Positions 33,317 to 42,720 of a stretch of 64,000 nucleotides of DNA are shown piece by piece. This stretch comes from Flavobacterium daejeonense DSM 17708 (lineage in GTDB: Bacteria > Bacteroidota > Bacteroidia > Flavobacteriales > Flavobacteriaceae). Below the pieces are notes generated by a model. That model made no database searches and was not told the DNA's origin. It was given only the letters and a program-made list of their open reading frames with translations. The translations under genes were made by a program, and so were the position numbers. How positions within the stretch are numbered: the first letter of the stretch is position 1; the number at the start of each line of letters is the position of its first letter. The stretch spans positions 366,979 through 430,978 of the forward strand of contig NZ_AUDK01000001.1 in the NCBI RefSeq assembly GCF_000425425.1. The letters are read 5' to 3'.

Positions 33317-34876
33317 ATGAACAATAGAAATTACAATATCTTTTTTCACCTCCATACCGTTAGCGGAATTATCATTAGTGTAGTTCTTTTTGTAATCTTT
33401 TTTGCGGGTTCTTTTTCTTTTTTCAGAGATGATATTGCTGATTGGGAAAAAGGCGAATCGGCTAGTCTTTCTAAAGAAATTCAACTGGATTACAACCACA
33501 GTCTGCAAGTTCTGGACAGTCTTTACGATTTACATGGCCGAAAAATAACCATTACGCAACCGCATAACGAAAAAAAAGTTGCAGTATATTTAGAAGCTTC
33601 TGGAGACAGTCTGGCTTCCCAAAAAGGCAAAGAAGCAAAATTTTTATACCTTAATAATAGTACTTATAAAACCTCGACTTATGTAGAGAATTACAATCTG
33701 GGTGAATTCATTTATCGTTTGCACTTTTTGGCACAAATTCCCTATCCGGTTGGCTACTATTTATCCGGATTCATCGCCTTATTTTTTCTGTTTGCCACAG
33801 TAACCGGAGTATTGGTTCATTGGAAAAAAATCATTTCTAATTTTTATGTTTTTCGACCAAAGGAAAAACTAAAAACCTGGTGGACCGATGCACATACTTC
33901 ATTAGGAATGCTGGGACTGCCATTCCAGTTTGTTTATGCCGTTACCGGAGCTTTTTTCATGATTAAATTACTAATTGTCGCACCGAGTGTTCAACTGTTA
34001 TATGATGGTAAAGAAGACCAATTGTACAAAGAACTGGAATACACAACCGCTGCTGTTCCTTTTGCAAATAAAGCCTTAACCAAAACTTTCAGCCTGAATC
34101 AAATGGTAAGCAACACTAAGAAAAACTGGAATAATTTTGACGTCACAAAGGTTGAAATTCAAAATTACGGCGATGCCAATATGCAGGTTCTGGTTGAAGG
34201 AGAAATGGAATTTGACCAAAAATTTACCGCTATTGGCAAACGAATCTACAAAGTTGCCACAGCAGAAATCATTGCCGAGAAAAATCCGCTTGCACAGAGC
34301 AGTTATTTAGACAGTGTAAAAAACATTTTATATCGTATTCATTATGGCGATTACGGTGGTTATGGCTTAAAAATCATCAGTTTTGCTCTGGGAATTTTAT
34401 CTTGTTTTGTGATTATCTCAGGAGTGATGATTTGGCTGGTTGCCAGAGACAAAAAAAATATTCCTGAGAAAAAAAGACGTTTTAACGAAAGAGTGGTCCG
34501 TTATTATTTAGCCATTTCGTTAACTATGTTTCCGGTAACAGCCTTAACATTTATAATGGCGAAAGTTTTCTTCCCATTAGGACAGGAAAAAATATACTCC
34601 ATCTACTTTATAAGTTGGCTACTACTCAGCATTATTTTAATTTTGAAAAAAGATAATGGTTTTACCAACAGATTTTGTTTGTTTTCAGGAAGTATTTTAG
34701 GATTCCTGATTCCAATTGCAAATGGAATAAAAACCGGAAACTGGTTTTGGATTAGTTATACCAATAATCATTTTCAAATCTATTTTATTGATGTATTCTG
34801 GACTTGTCTCTCTATCATAACTTTATATGCGGCTTTGAAAATAAAAAACAGTTCCCTGAAAACAAAAAACTCATAA
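33317..34876 (+). CDS. PepSY-associated membrane protein (siderophore reductase-like)
   Basis: 519 residues. The N-terminal region 'FFHLHTVSGIIISVVLFVIFFAGSFSFFRDDI' (in pieces: HLHTVSGIIIS, FAGSFSFFRDDI) matches PepSY-TM proteins, with conserved His in the first helix; further His-bearing helices include 'RLHFLAQIPYPVGYYLSG' and 'WWTDAHTSLGMLGLPFQF', then 'RIHYGDYGGYGLKIISFALG'. Such proteins carry heme-binding histidines and can reduce ferric siderophores or move electrons across the inner membrane. It has about seven membrane segments and ends the receptor operon, with a terminator at its end. Function from context and family. Confidence 0.82.
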   Translation: MNNRNYNIFFHLHTVSGIIISVVLFVIFFAGSFSFFRDDIADWEKGESASLSKEIQLDYNHSLQVLDSLYDLHGRKITITQPHNEKKVAVYLEASGDSLASQKGKEAKFLYLNNSTYKTSTYVENYNLGEFIYRLHFLAQIPYPVGYYLSGFIALFFLFATVTGVLVHWKKIISNFYVFRPKEKLKTWWTDAHTSLGMLGLPFQFVYAVTGAFFMIKLLIVAPSVQLLYDGKEDQLYKELEYTTAAVPFANKALTKTFSLNQMVSNTKKNWNNFDVTKVEIQNYGDANMQVLVEGEMEFDQKFTAIGKRIYKVATAEIIAEKNPLAQSSYLDSVKNILYRIHYGDYGGYGLKIISFALGILSCFVIISGVMIWLVARDKKNIPEKKRRFNERVVRYYLAISLTMFPVTALTFIMAKVFFPLGQEKIYSIYFISWLLLSIILILKKDNGFTNRFCLFSGSILGFLIPIANGIKTGNWFWISYTNNHFQIYFIDVFWTCLSIITLYAALKIKNSSLKTKNS

Positions 34877-34885
34877 TACAAAAAG

Positions 34886-34917
34886 AGGCTTTCCCCGAAT
34901 CTGAGAAAGCCTTTTTC
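34886..34917. terminator. Terminator after the siderophore operon
   Basis: AGGCTTTC (34886-34893) pairs with GAAAGCCT (34905-34912), loop of 11 nt, followed by TTTTTCC. It separates convergent genes and may serve both. Confidence 0.75.
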
Positions 34918-34935
34918 CTATTAACAATTCTAAAT

Positions 34936-35301
34936 TTAATCCACATTAACGATTGCTTCTTTTTTCCAGTTTTTAACCGAAGCAATTTTATTATTTGAAT
35001 AATCTACTTCACTTAAAGTTGCAAATCCTTTTTCACTTTCGTCAGTCCAGAAAAACCATTTGCCCACTTTTTTTCCATTTTTATATTCAGCGATAGCAGT
35101 TTTATTTCCATTTTCGTCATAGGAAACCCAGGTTCCTTCTAATTTTCCTTTTACAAAGAAACCTTCCTGTTGCACCTGACCATTTTCATAAAAATAAGTG
35201 GCTTTCACCTTTTTTCCGTAAGGTTCCAATATCGGTTTTGCATCTTGTGCAAAAATCATCCCTGTAATTAAAATTGCTCCGATAGTTATATATTTTTTCA
35301 T
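34936..35301 (-). CDS. Exported MORN/YwqK-like repeat protein
   Basis: 121 residues from the ATG at 35301, which gives a signal peptide ('ITIGAILITGMIFAQDAK'); the frame from 35388 adds a charged stretch. The mature part shows MORN-like repeats: 'KATYFYENGQVQQEGFFVKGKLEGTW' in pieces (ATYFYENGQVQQEG, FVKGKLEGTWVSYDENG), then 'AIAEYKNGKKVGKWFFW'. Such short repeats occur in YwqK-type proteins of Bacteroidota, often annotated as antitoxins though this is exported. Function unknown. It is convergent with the PepSY gene and divergent from aspS. Confidence 0.7.
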   Translation of the reverse strand: MKKYITIGAILITGMIFAQDAKPILEPYGKKVKATYFYENGQVQQEGFFVKGKLEGTWVSYDENGNKTAIAEYKNGKKVGKWFFWTDESEKGFATLSEVDYSNNKIASVKNWKKEAIVNVD

Positions 35302-35477
35302 AATGTAAAATTTTAAGAGGTTTCTTTTATCAAATTTACACTTAAATTTACATTTAAAAAACAATTTGGTAACAATTTGGTAACACAAACTAAAAACTTA
35401 ACATTGGAAATTAAAACACCTTATTCTTCAAAGCAGTAAAAATTTAATTTTCTCAATTTAATGTACATAATTAGTTC

Positions 35478-35485
35478 TAAATTTG
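35478..35485 (+). promoter_or_regulatory. Probable aspS promoter element TAAATTTG
   Basis: TAAATTTG matches TAnnTTTG, 49 nt upstream of the aspS ATG; a matching TTG is not clear, so only the -7 half supports it. Confidence 0.45.
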
Positions 35486-35534
35486 CAGCCGGTCGTTTTT
35501 CAGACTTATAAACCAAATAATTAAATTTTTCAAT

Positions 35535-37283
35535 ATGTACAGAAGTCATAACTGTGGCGAATTGAACGCCTCACATATAAACAGCGAAGTAACACTTGCG
35601 GGTTGGGTTCAAAAATCAAGAGACAAAGGATTCATGAATTGGGTTGATTTAAGAGACCGTTATGGAATAACACAATTAATTTTTGACGAAAGTCGTACTG
35701 AAAAAAGCGTTTTTGAATTAGCTAAAACACTAGGACGCGAATTTGTAATTCAGGTAAGAGGGACTGTTATTGAGCGTGAGGCTAAAAACAAAAATATTCC
35801 GACAGGTGAAATTGAAATATTAGTTTCTGAGTTGAATATTTTAAACCGTGCTTTGACTCCTCCGTTTACCATTGAAGATGAAACCGACGGTGGCGAAGAC
35901 ATCCGAATGAAATACCGCTATCTTGATATCAGAAGAAATCCGGTAAAAAACAGTTTGTTGTTCCGTCACAAAGTAGCAATGGAAGTTCGCAAATATTTAT
36001 CTGATTTGGATTTTTGCGAAGTAGAGACACCTTATTTGATTAAATCGACTCCGGAAGGAGCAAGAGATTTCGTTGTACCAAGCCGTATGAACGAAGGACA
36101 ATTTTATGCTTTACCACAATCGCCACAAACTTTCAAACAATTATTGATGGTAGGCGGAATGGATAAATATTTCCAAATTGTAAAATGTTTCCGTGATGAA
36201 GATTTACGTGCCGACCGGCAGCCGGAGTTTACACAGATTGACTGTGAAATGGCTTTTGTGGAACAGGAAGATATTTTAAATATTTTTGAAGGTTTGACCC
36301 GTCATTTGCTGAAAGAATTAAAAGGAATTGAAGTAGATAAATTCCCTCGCATGACGTATGAGCATGCTATGAAAACTTATGGGAATGACAAACCGGACAT
36401 TCGTTTCGGGATGGAATTCGGTGAATTAAATGAATTTGCACAACATAAAGAATTCCCTGTTTTTAATGCCGCTGAATTAGTAGTTGGAATTGCTGTTCCG
36501 GGAGCCGGAAATTATACCCGTAAAGAAATCGATGCTTTAATTGACTGGGTAAAACGTCCTCAGGTAGGTGCATCAGGAATGGTTTATGTAAAATGCAACG
36601 AGGATGGTACTTTTAAATCTTCTGTTGATAAATTCTATAATCAGGAAGATTTGGCAAACTGGGCTAGAGTAACCGGAGCCAAAGCAGGCGATATGATTTT
36701 TGTACTTTCAGGACCAGCTAACAAAACCAGAGCACAATTAAGCGCTCTAAGAATGGAATTAGCCACTCGTTTGGGATTGCGTAATCCGGAAGTTTTCGCA
36801 CCACTTTGGGTAGTTGACTTCCCTTTATTGGAATTTGACGAAGAAAGTGGTCGTTACCACGCCATGCATCATCCGTTTACTTCTCCAAAACCGGAAGATA
36901 TTGCTTTATTACCAACAGAACCAGGAAAAGTTCGTGCCAATGCCTATGATATGGTATTAAACGGAAACGAAATTGGCGGAGGTTCTATTCGTATTCACGA
37001 CAAAGAAACGCAGCAATTGATGTTTAAATATTTAGGATTCTCTGAAGAGGAAGCGAAAGCGCAATTTGGCTTCCTGATGGATGCTTTCCAATTTGGTGCA
37101 CCACCGCATGGAGGTTTAGCCTTTGGTTTGGATCGATTAGTAGCTATTTTAGGAGGTCAGGAAACCATTCGTGACTTCATTGCTTTCCCAAAAAACAACT
37201 CCGGAAGAGACGTAATGATTGATGCTCCTTCAGCGATTGATACCACACAATTACAAGAATTACACATACAGTTAAATTTATAA
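35535..37283 (+). CDS. aspS: Aspartyl-tRNA synthetase
   Basis: 582 residues, class II, bacterial type. The N-terminal anticodon-binding OB domain contains '[20 protein letters not shown]' in pieces, and class II motifs follow: '[21 protein letters not shown]' (the QSPQ element), '[21 protein letters not shown]' in pieces (motif 2, [10 protein letters not shown]), and '[15 protein letters not shown]' (motif 3). The bacterial insertion domain is between. It charges tRNA-Asp with aspartate. It stands alone between a small exported-protein gene and the cold-shock gene. Confidence 0.96.
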   Translation: MYRSHNCGELNASHINSEVTLAGWVQKSRDKGFMNWVDLRDRYGITQLIFDESRTEKSVFELAKTLGREFVIQVRGTVIEREAKNKNIPTGEIEILVSELNILNRALTPPFTIEDETDGGEDIRMKYRYLDIRRNPVKNSLLFRHKVAMEVRKYLSDLDFCEVETPYLIKSTPEGARDFVVPSRMNEGQFYALPQSPQTFKQLLMVGGMDKYFQIVKCFRDEDLRADRQPEFTQIDCEMAFVEQEDILNIFEGLTRHLLKELKGIEVDKFPRMTYEHAMKTYGNDKPDIRFGMEFGELNEFAQHKEFPVFNAAELVVGIAVPGAGNYTRKEIDALIDWVKRPQVGASGMVYVKCNEDGTFKSSVDKFYNQEDLANWARVTGAKAGDMIFVLSGPANKTRAQLSALRMELATRLGLRNPEVFAPLWVVDFPLLEFDEESGRYHAMHHPFTSPKPEDIALLPTEPGKVRANAYDMVLNGNEIGGGSIRIHDKETQQLMFKYLGFSEEEAKAQFGFLMDAFQFGAPPHGGLAFGLDRLVAILGGQETIRDFIAFPKNNSGRDVMIDAPSAIDTTQLQELHIQLNL

Positions 37284-37411
37284 AAAAAACCTTCCTAAAA
37301 CCTTTGAAAAACCTGAATATCAATTATTTTTTTAAAAATTTTTAGATTAATCGTTTTTGTATGATATTAAACATTACATTTGTTTTATTATAAATTATTA
37401 TTACAATTACA

Positions 37412-37606
37412 ATGCGTACAGGTAAAGTTAAATTTTTCAATGAATCTAAAGGTTACGGATTCATTACAGACGAAGAAACAGGAAAAGACATTTTTGTTCA
37501 TGCTTCAGGAATCAGCGCGGAAGAATTACGCGAAGGTGACAGAGTAAGTTACGAAGAAGAAGAAGGAAGAAAAGGAAAAGTTGCTGCTAAAGTTGCGGTA
37601 ATCTAA
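37412..37606 (+). CDS. Cold-shock domain protein
   Basis: 64 residues making one cold-shock domain: 'TGKVKFFNESKGYGFIT' has the RNP1-like KGYGFI motif, and 'DIFVHASGISAEEL' the RNP2 FVHAS motif. It binds single-stranded RNA or DNA and acts as an RNA chaperone. A 128-nt leader region separates it from aspS and contains a TACATTTG element (37375-37382) that may be the -7 of its promoter. It is followed by a strong terminator. Confidence 0.92.
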   Translation: MRTGKVKFFNESKGYGFITDEETGKDIFVHASGISAEELREGDRVSYEEEEGRKGKVAAKVAVI

Positions 37607-37635
37607 ACAAAATAGTTTTTTGTTACGAATGTTAA

Positions 37636-37667
37636 AACGTCCCGAAATTATCGGGACGTTTTTTTTA
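37636..37667 (+). terminator. Rho-independent terminator after the cold-shock gene
   Basis: Perfect 10-bp stem AACGTCCCGA (37636-37645) and TCGGGACGTT (37651-37660), loop AATTA, tail TTTTTT. Confidence 0.92.
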
Positions 37668-37782
37668 CCCCCTAAATCTTAAAATTTTAGAAATTTTTAA
37701 GAAATATACAAAGCTGTTATTTATAATGATTAAAAACTACAAAAAAACCCCTTAAAACCAACCACTAATTATTATATTAAAC

Positions 37783-37813
37783 TTGTGTTTTATAACATTG
37801 ACAACTATCTTTG
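37783..37813 (+). promoter_or_regulatory. Promoter of the nuo operon
   Basis: TTG (37783-37785), 20-nt spacer, TATCTTTG (37806-37813), a good match to TTG-N20-TAnnTTTG. It lies 29 nt upstream of the nuoA ATG at 37843 and overlaps the longer reading frame of nuoA, which supports the internal start. Confidence 0.8.
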
Positions 37814-37842
37814 TGACTTATTTTAGCACAAATTTTATTATT

Positions 37843-38208
37843 ATGCAATCAGGACAATTCAATTATCTTCCTATCCTTATGCAAGCTTTGCTGGCAATTG
37901 GTTTTGTTGTTGCCACTATCATCATTTCAGGTAAATTAGGACCAAAAAGAAATTCGGCTACAAAAGATAAAAACTTTGAGTGCGGAATCGAGTCAGTAGG
38001 AAACGCCCGTATTCCATTTTCAGTAAAATATTTCCTGGTAGCCATCTTATTTGTGCTATTTGATGTTGAGGTAATTTTCCTTTATCCTTGGGCTATCAAT
38101 TTCAAAGAACTGGGAATGGAAGGAATGTTAAAAATGATTGTTTTCATGGCTTTACTTTTAGTTGGTTTTTTCTACATCATCAAAAAGAAAGCTTTAGAGT
38201 GGGAATAA
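37843..38208 (+). CDS. nuoA: NADH-quinone oxidoreductase subunit A
   Basis: 121 residues with three membrane helices; starts at the ATG 37843 because the upstream part lies in the promoter. Family motifs: 'FECGIESVGNARIPFSVKYF' (the quinone-site loop ECG with conserved Glu and Phe), 'VAILFVLFDVEVIFLYPWA' (helix 2, with conserved Asp, Glu). It belongs to the membrane arm next to the quinone site. A 138-nt spacer of TTTCAGATTT-like words separates it from nuoB. First gene of the complex I operon. Confidence 0.95.
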   Translation: MQSGQFNYLPILMQALLAIGFVVATIIISGKLGPKRNSATKDKNFECGIESVGNARIPFSVKYFLVAILFVLFDVEVIFLYPWAINFKELGMEGMLKMIVFMALLLVGFFYIIKKKALEWE

Positions 38209-38346
38209 GAAAATTCAGATTTCAGATTTCAGATTTTAGATTGCTTGCAGTTTAGAATTTTAGATTTGAAATTAAATGCTCCAAATAATTGATTTTAAAA
38301 TATTGATTTCAGTTTTTCAGGTTTTTAAATCTAAATCCAGAATAAA

Positions 38347-38895
38347 ATGAGTACTTCAAAAGTAAAAATGGTTGCCCCTCCGGAAGGTGTTGTTGGAGAA
38401 GGTTTTTTTGCTACAAAATTGAATGATGTAGTAGGTTTGGCTCGTGCCAATTCACTTTGGCCTTTACCATTTGCTACTTCCTGCTGTGGAATTGAATTTA
38501 TGGCCACCATGGCCTCTCACTATGATTTAGCCCGTTTCGGCTCAGAACGTGTGAGTTTCTCTCCCCGTCAGGCCGATATGCTTTTAGTTATGGGAACTAT
38601 TTCAAAAAAGATGGCTCCTATTTTACGTCAGGTTTACGAACAAATGTCTGAGCCAAGATGGGTAATTGCCGTAGGTGCCTGCGCTTCTTCAGGAGGAATA
38701 TTCGATACTTACTCTGTTCTTCAGGGAATTGACAAAGTAATCCCGGTAGATGTATATGTGCCTGGATGTCCGCCAAGACCGGAACAAATTGTAGATGGTG
38801 TAATGAAATTGCAGGAACTCGTAAAATCAGAATCCGTAAGAAGAAGAAGTTCACCAGAGTATCAAGAATTATTAGCTTCTTATAATATCAAATAA
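38347..38895 (+). CDS. nuoB: NADH-quinone oxidoreductase subunit B
   Basis: 182 residues. Cysteines ligating cluster N2 are present: '[11 protein letters not shown]' gives the adjacent CysCys, and '[14 protein letters not shown]' and '[12 protein letters not shown]' give the other two. '[18 protein letters not shown]' is typical. N2 passes electrons to quinone. Located after nuoA with a spacer; followed by nuoC at 2 nt. Confidence 0.96.
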   Translation: MSTSKVKMVAPPEGVVGEGFFATKLNDVVGLARANSLWPLPFATSCCGIEFMATMASHYDLARFGSERVSFSPRQADMLLVMGTISKKMAPILRQVYEQMSEPRWVIAVGACASSGGIFDTYSVLQGIDKVIPVDVYVPGCPPRPEQIVDGVMKLQELVKSESVRRRSSPEYQELLASYNIK

Positions 38896-38897
38896 AA

Positions 38898-39419
38898 ATG
38901 GCATTAGAAAACACCGCTATACAGGAAAAATTAGTCGAAACTTTCGCAGGAGATGTTTTTAATTTCCAGGAGGAAAGAGATATTTTTTCCTTTGAAATCA
39001 ATGCTAAAAATAATACCGCAATCATTTTATTCCTAAAAAACGATCCTGAATTACGTTTTCACTTCTTAACGGATCTATGCGGAATCCATTACCCGGATAA
39101 TCCAATTGACAGACAATTTGCAGTGGTTTATCATTTGCATAATTGGTATGAAAACAAACGTATCCGAATCAAGGCTTTTCTTAACGGAGAAAATCCGGAA
39201 ATAAAAACAGTTTCCAACATTTTCCTGACAGCTAACTGGATGGAAAGAGAAACTTACGATTTCTTTGGGGTAAACTTTATTGGTCATCCACAATTAAAAC
39301 GTATTTTGAATATGGATGAAATGGTTTCTTTCCCAATGCGTAAAGAATTCCCAATGGAAGACGGCGGAAGAACAGATAAAGACGACCGTTTCTTCGGTAG
39401 AACCATCGACAATTGCTAA
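38898..39419 (+). CDS. nuoC: NADH-quinone oxidoreductase subunit C
   Basis: 173 residues, the 30-kDa subunit type, separate from nuoD rather than fused. The conserved C-terminal motif is 'ERETYDFFGVNFIGHPQLKRIL' in pieces (ERETYDFFG, GHPQLKRILNMDEM), followed by 'PMRKEFPMEDGGRTDKDDRF'. It sits on the quinone-facing side of the peripheral arm. It has a 32-nt gap to nuoD. Confidence 0.94.
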   Translation: MALENTAIQEKLVETFAGDVFNFQEERDIFSFEINAKNNTAIILFLKNDPELRFHFLTDLCGIHYPDNPIDRQFAVVYHLHNWYENKRIRIKAFLNGENPEIKTVSNIFLTANWMERETYDFFGVNFIGHPQLKRILNMDEMVSFPMRKEFPMEDGGRTDKDDRFFGRTIDNC

Positions 39420-39451
39420 AAAAACAATATATAATTTTTCACATTCTATAA

Positions 39452-40690
39452 ATGTCAGAACTATTATTACCACCAGAGCATCGTTATGCTAAAATCATAA
39501 AAGAAAGATCCAATGAAGACGGAAGCGAGCTTTCCATCCTGAATTTGGGTCCAACTCACCCGGCTACTCACGGAATTTTCCAAAATATCCTGTTGATGGA
39601 CGGAGAACGTATTTTAGATGCCGAACCTACTATTGGTTACATTCACCGTGCTTTTGAAAAAATTGCCGAAAACCGTCCTTTCTACCAAATTACACCGCTA
39701 ACGGATCGTATGAACTACTGCTCCTCTCCTATCAACAACATGGGATGGTGGATGACTTTAGAAAAATTACTCAATATTGAAGTCCCAAAAAGAGCACAGT
39801 ATCTAAGAGTTATTGTAATGGAATTAGCACGTATTACCGATCACCTGATTTGTAATTCGATTTTAGGAGTAGATACCGGAGCTTATTCCGGATTCCTATA
39901 TGTTTTCCAATTCAGAGAAAAAGTTTACGAAATCTACGAAGAAATTTGCGGTGCCCGTTTGACAACCAATATGGGTAGAATTGGTGGTTTTGAAAGAGAC
40001 TGGTCACCAAAAGCTTTTGAATTACTAAACACTTTCCTTGAAGAATTTCCGGTTGCCTGGAAAGAATTTGAAAACCTCTTTGAAAGAAACAGAATTTTTA
40101 TTGACAGAACGGTAAACGTTGGAGCTATTTCAGCCGAAAAAGCAATGGCTTACGGTTTTACGGGACCAAACTTACGTGCTGCCGGTGTAGATTATGATGT
40201 TCGTGTAGCACAACCATACAGTTCCTACGAAGATTTTGATTTCAAAATTCCGGTAGGAAAATCAGGAGACACTTACGACCGTTTTTGTGTTCGTAATGCC
40301 GAAGTTTGGGAGAGTTTAAGCATCATTCGTCAGGCTTTGGATAAAATGCCGGAAGGAAACGAATACCACGCCGATGTACCGGATTACTATTTGCCTCCAA
40401 AAGAAGATGTTTACCATAACATGGAATCTTTAATCTACCATTTCAAAATTGTAATGGGAGAGGTTCCGGTTCCGGTAGCTGAAATTTACCACCCGGTAGA
40501 AGGAGGAAATGGTGAAATTGGTTTCTATTTAATAACCGATGGAAGCCGTACTCCTTACAGACTTCACTTTAGAAGACCTTGTTTTATCTATTATCAGGCT
40601 TATCCGGAAATGATTAAAGGAGCATTATTATCTGATGCCATTGTTATTTTATCCAGTTTAAATGTAATTGCCGGAGAATTAGACGCATAA
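39452..40690 (+). CDS. nuoD: NADH-quinone oxidoreductase subunit D
   Basis: 412 residues, the 49-kDa subunit that lines the quinone pocket. Typical motifs: 'LNLGPTHPATHGIFQ', 'IGYIHRAFEKIAENRPF', 'INNMGWWMTLEKLL' and 'RFCVRNAEVWESL'; the C-terminus carries 'CFIYYQAYPEMIKGA' and 'DAIVILSSLNVIAGELDA'. The His and Asp residues of the hydrogenase-derived site remain. Followed by a 48-nt AT-rich spacer before nuoE. Confidence 0.96.
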   Translation: MSELLLPPEHRYAKIIKERSNEDGSELSILNLGPTHPATHGIFQNILLMDGERILDAEPTIGYIHRAFEKIAENRPFYQITPLTDRMNYCSSPINNMGWWMTLEKLLNIEVPKRAQYLRVIVMELARITDHLICNSILGVDTGAYSGFLYVFQFREKVYEIYEEICGARLTTNMGRIGGFERDWSPKAFELLNTFLEEFPVAWKEFENLFERNRIFIDRTVNVGAISAEKAMAYGFTGPNLRAAGVDYDVRVAQPYSSYEDFDFKIPVGKSGDTYDRFCVRNAEVWESLSIIRQALDKMPEGNEYHADVPDYYLPPKEDVYHNMESLIYHFKIVMGEVPVPVAEIYHPVEGGNGEIGFYLITDGSRTPYRLHFRRPCFIYYQAYPEMIKGALLSDAIVILSSLNVIAGELDA

Positions 40691-40738
40691 AGATATCAGA
40701 TTGTTGATTAACGATTTTAGATTTCAGATTTAAAAAAA

Positions 40739-41269
40739 ATGGAAAGAAAACATTATAAACAAGACATAAACATGACTGAAACATTGATGAACCGTATCAA
40801 TGAATTAATCAGTCATTATCCTGAAGACAAGAAAAAATCGGCTTTATTGCCTGTTTTGCATGAAGTTCAGGATGCTCATGACAACTGGTTGAGTATCGAA
40901 CTAATGGATAAAGTTGCTGATATTTTAGGTATCCTTCCAATTGAAGTGTATGAAGTAGCTACTTTTTATACGATGTTCAATTTAAAACCAATTGGGAAAT
41001 ACATGTTTGAATTCTGTCAGACATCTTGCTGTTGTTTAAGAGGAACAGAAGATTTGATGGATTATACCTGTGAAAAACTAGGCGTAGGCATTGGAGAAAC
41101 GACTCCTGACGGCTTATTTGAAGTAAGAGGTGTAGAGTGTTTAGGTGCTTGTGGATATGCTCCAATGATGCAATTGGGTGATTTTTACAAAGAGCATTTG
41201 ACCAGAGAAAAAATTGATCAGTTAATTGCTGATTGTCGAGATAATAAAATAATATTACACGATAAATAA
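40739..41269 (+). CDS. nuoE: NADH-quinone oxidoreductase subunit E
   Basis: 176 residues. The [2Fe-2S] cluster ligands are seen as 'EFCQTSCCCLRGTEDL' (C-x4-C) and 'GVECLGACGYAPMMQLG' (C-x3-C). The N-terminal helical part includes 'LLPVLHEVQDAHDNWLS' and 'VYEVATFYTMFNLKPIG'. A start at 40772 is also possible; 40739 is used here since it directly follows the spacer. Electron input module next to nuoF (1-nt gap). Confidence 0.93.
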   Translation: MERKHYKQDINMTETLMNRINELISHYPEDKKKSALLPVLHEVQDAHDNWLSIELMDKVADILGILPIEVYEVATFYTMFNLKPIGKYMFEFCQTSCCCLRGTEDLMDYTCEKLGVGIGETTPDGLFEVRGVECLGACGYAPMMQLGDFYKEHLTREKIDQLIADCRDNKIILHDK

Positions 41270-41270
41270 G

Positions 41271-42638
41271 ATGTCTCAAAAAATATTATTAGACAAAATA
41301 AACGTTCCGGGGATTAAAACTTACGAAGTATATCGCAGAGAAGGCGGTTATACTTCGGTAGAAAAGGCCCTGAAATCCATGACACCTGATGATGTGGTGG
41401 AAGAAGTTAAAAAATCAGGACTTAGAGGTCGTGGTGGTGCGGGTTTCCCTGCCGGAATGAAATGGAGTTTTATTGATAAAAAATCCGGAAAACCAAGACA
41501 TTTGGTTTGCAATGCTGACGAATCAGAACCGGGAACTTTCAAAGACCGATATTTGATGGAATTTATTCCTCACTTGTTGATTGAAGGGATGATTACTTCC
41601 AGTTTTGCGTTGGGTGCCAACCGTTCATATATCTACATTCGTGGCGAATATATGTGGGTTTTTAAAATATTAGAAAGAGCCATTGCTGAAGCAAAAGCGG
41701 CAGGATGGTTAGGAAAAAATATTTTAGGAACAGGATATGATTTAGAATTACACGTTCACTGTGGAGCAGGTGCTTATATATGTGGAGAAGAAACCGCTTT
41801 GATTGAATCTTTGGAAGGAAAAAGAGGAAACCCACGTATCAAACCGCCTTTCCCGGCCGTTTCAGGTCTTTGGGCAAACCCAACAGTGGTAAACAACGTA
41901 GAAACGATAGCAGCAGTGCCATGGATTGTAAACAATTCAGGTGATGATTATGCTAAAATAGGAATTGGTCGTTCTACAGGAACCAAGTTGATTTCGGCTT
42001 CAGGAAATGTTAAAAATCCGGGGGTTTACGAAATTGAATTAGGTTTAAGTGTTGATGAATTTATGAATTCTGATGAGTATTTAGGAGGAATGAGTACTAA
42101 CCGCCCTTTGAAAGCTTTAGTACCGGGAGGTTCTTCGGTACCAATTTTACCAGCCGATTTAATTTTTAAAACAGCCAACGGTGAAGACCGTTTGATGACT
42201 TATGAATCATTAAGCGACGGTGGATTTGCAACAGGTTCGATGCTGGGTTCAGGAGGATTTATTGTATATGACGATACCGCTTGTATTGTTCGTAATACCT
42301 GGAATTTCTCCCGTTTTTACCACCATGAATCTTGTGGGCAATGTACTCCATGTAGAGAAGGAACAGGTTGGTTAGAAAAAGTTTTGTGGCGTATTGAAAA
42401 CGGTCTGGGACGTGAAGAAGACATTGATTTGCTGTGGAGTATCCAATCTAAGATTGAAGGGAACACTATCTGTCCTTTGGGAGATGCCGCTTCTTGGCCG
42501 GTAGCTGCAGCTATTCGTCATTTTAGAGAGGAATTCGAATACCATGTTCGTTTCCCGGAAAGAATTAAAAACAGAGATCATTTTGTTGCCGAACCTTTTG
42601 AGAAAGTTAGACATTTGGTAGCAAAACAAACAGTATAA
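41271..42638 (+). CDS. nuoF: NADH-quinone oxidoreductase subunit F
   Basis: 455 residues, the NADH- and FMN-binding subunit. NADH site 'GLRGRGGAGFPAGMKWSFI', FMN region 'NADESEPGTFKDRYLME' and 'GAYICGEETALIESLEGKRG', and the [4Fe-4S] motif 'ESCGQCTPCREGTGW' with the fourth Cys in 'GNTICPLGDAASWP'. It takes electrons from NADH. It is followed by an 82-nt spacer built of repeated GTTGATAG and AACCAACAAC words before nuoG. Confidence 0.96.
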   Translation: MSQKILLDKINVPGIKTYEVYRREGGYTSVEKALKSMTPDDVVEEVKKSGLRGRGGAGFPAGMKWSFIDKKSGKPRHLVCNADESEPGTFKDRYLMEFIPHLLIEGMITSSFALGANRSYIYIRGEYMWVFKILERAIAEAKAAGWLGKNILGTGYDLELHVHCGAGAYICGEETALIESLEGKRGNPRIKPPFPAVSGLWANPTVVNNVETIAAVPWIVNNSGDDYAKIGIGRSTGTKLISASGNVKNPGVYEIELGLSVDEFMNSDEYLGGMSTNRPLKALVPGGSSVPILPADLIFKTANGEDRLMTYESLSDGGFATGSMLGSGGFIVYDDTACIVRNTWNFSRFYHHESCGQCTPCREGTGWLEKVLWRIENGLGREEDIDLLWSIQSKIEGNTICPLGDAASWPVAAAIRHFREEFEYHVRFPERIKNRDHFVAEPFEKVRHLVAKQTV

Positions 42639-42720
42639 AGTTGAAAGTTGATAGGTGATAGTTGATAGCGAAAAGCAGCAAACTAACAACCGACAACCAA
42701 CAACCAACAACTATAAAAAT

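Noticed and set aside
34804..34998. Plus-strand frame crossing the end of the PepSY gene
   Set aside because: It overlaps the PepSY gene, the terminator and the convergent gene.
37360..37382. Full promoter for the cold-shock gene with TTG at 37357
   Set aside because: The spacer would be only 15 nt, too short for the Bacteroidota consensus; only the TACATTTG half is kept as a note.
42372..42710. Minus-strand frame over the nuoF end and spacer
   Set aside because: Antisense to nuoF, and its N-terminus is the repetitive spacer.
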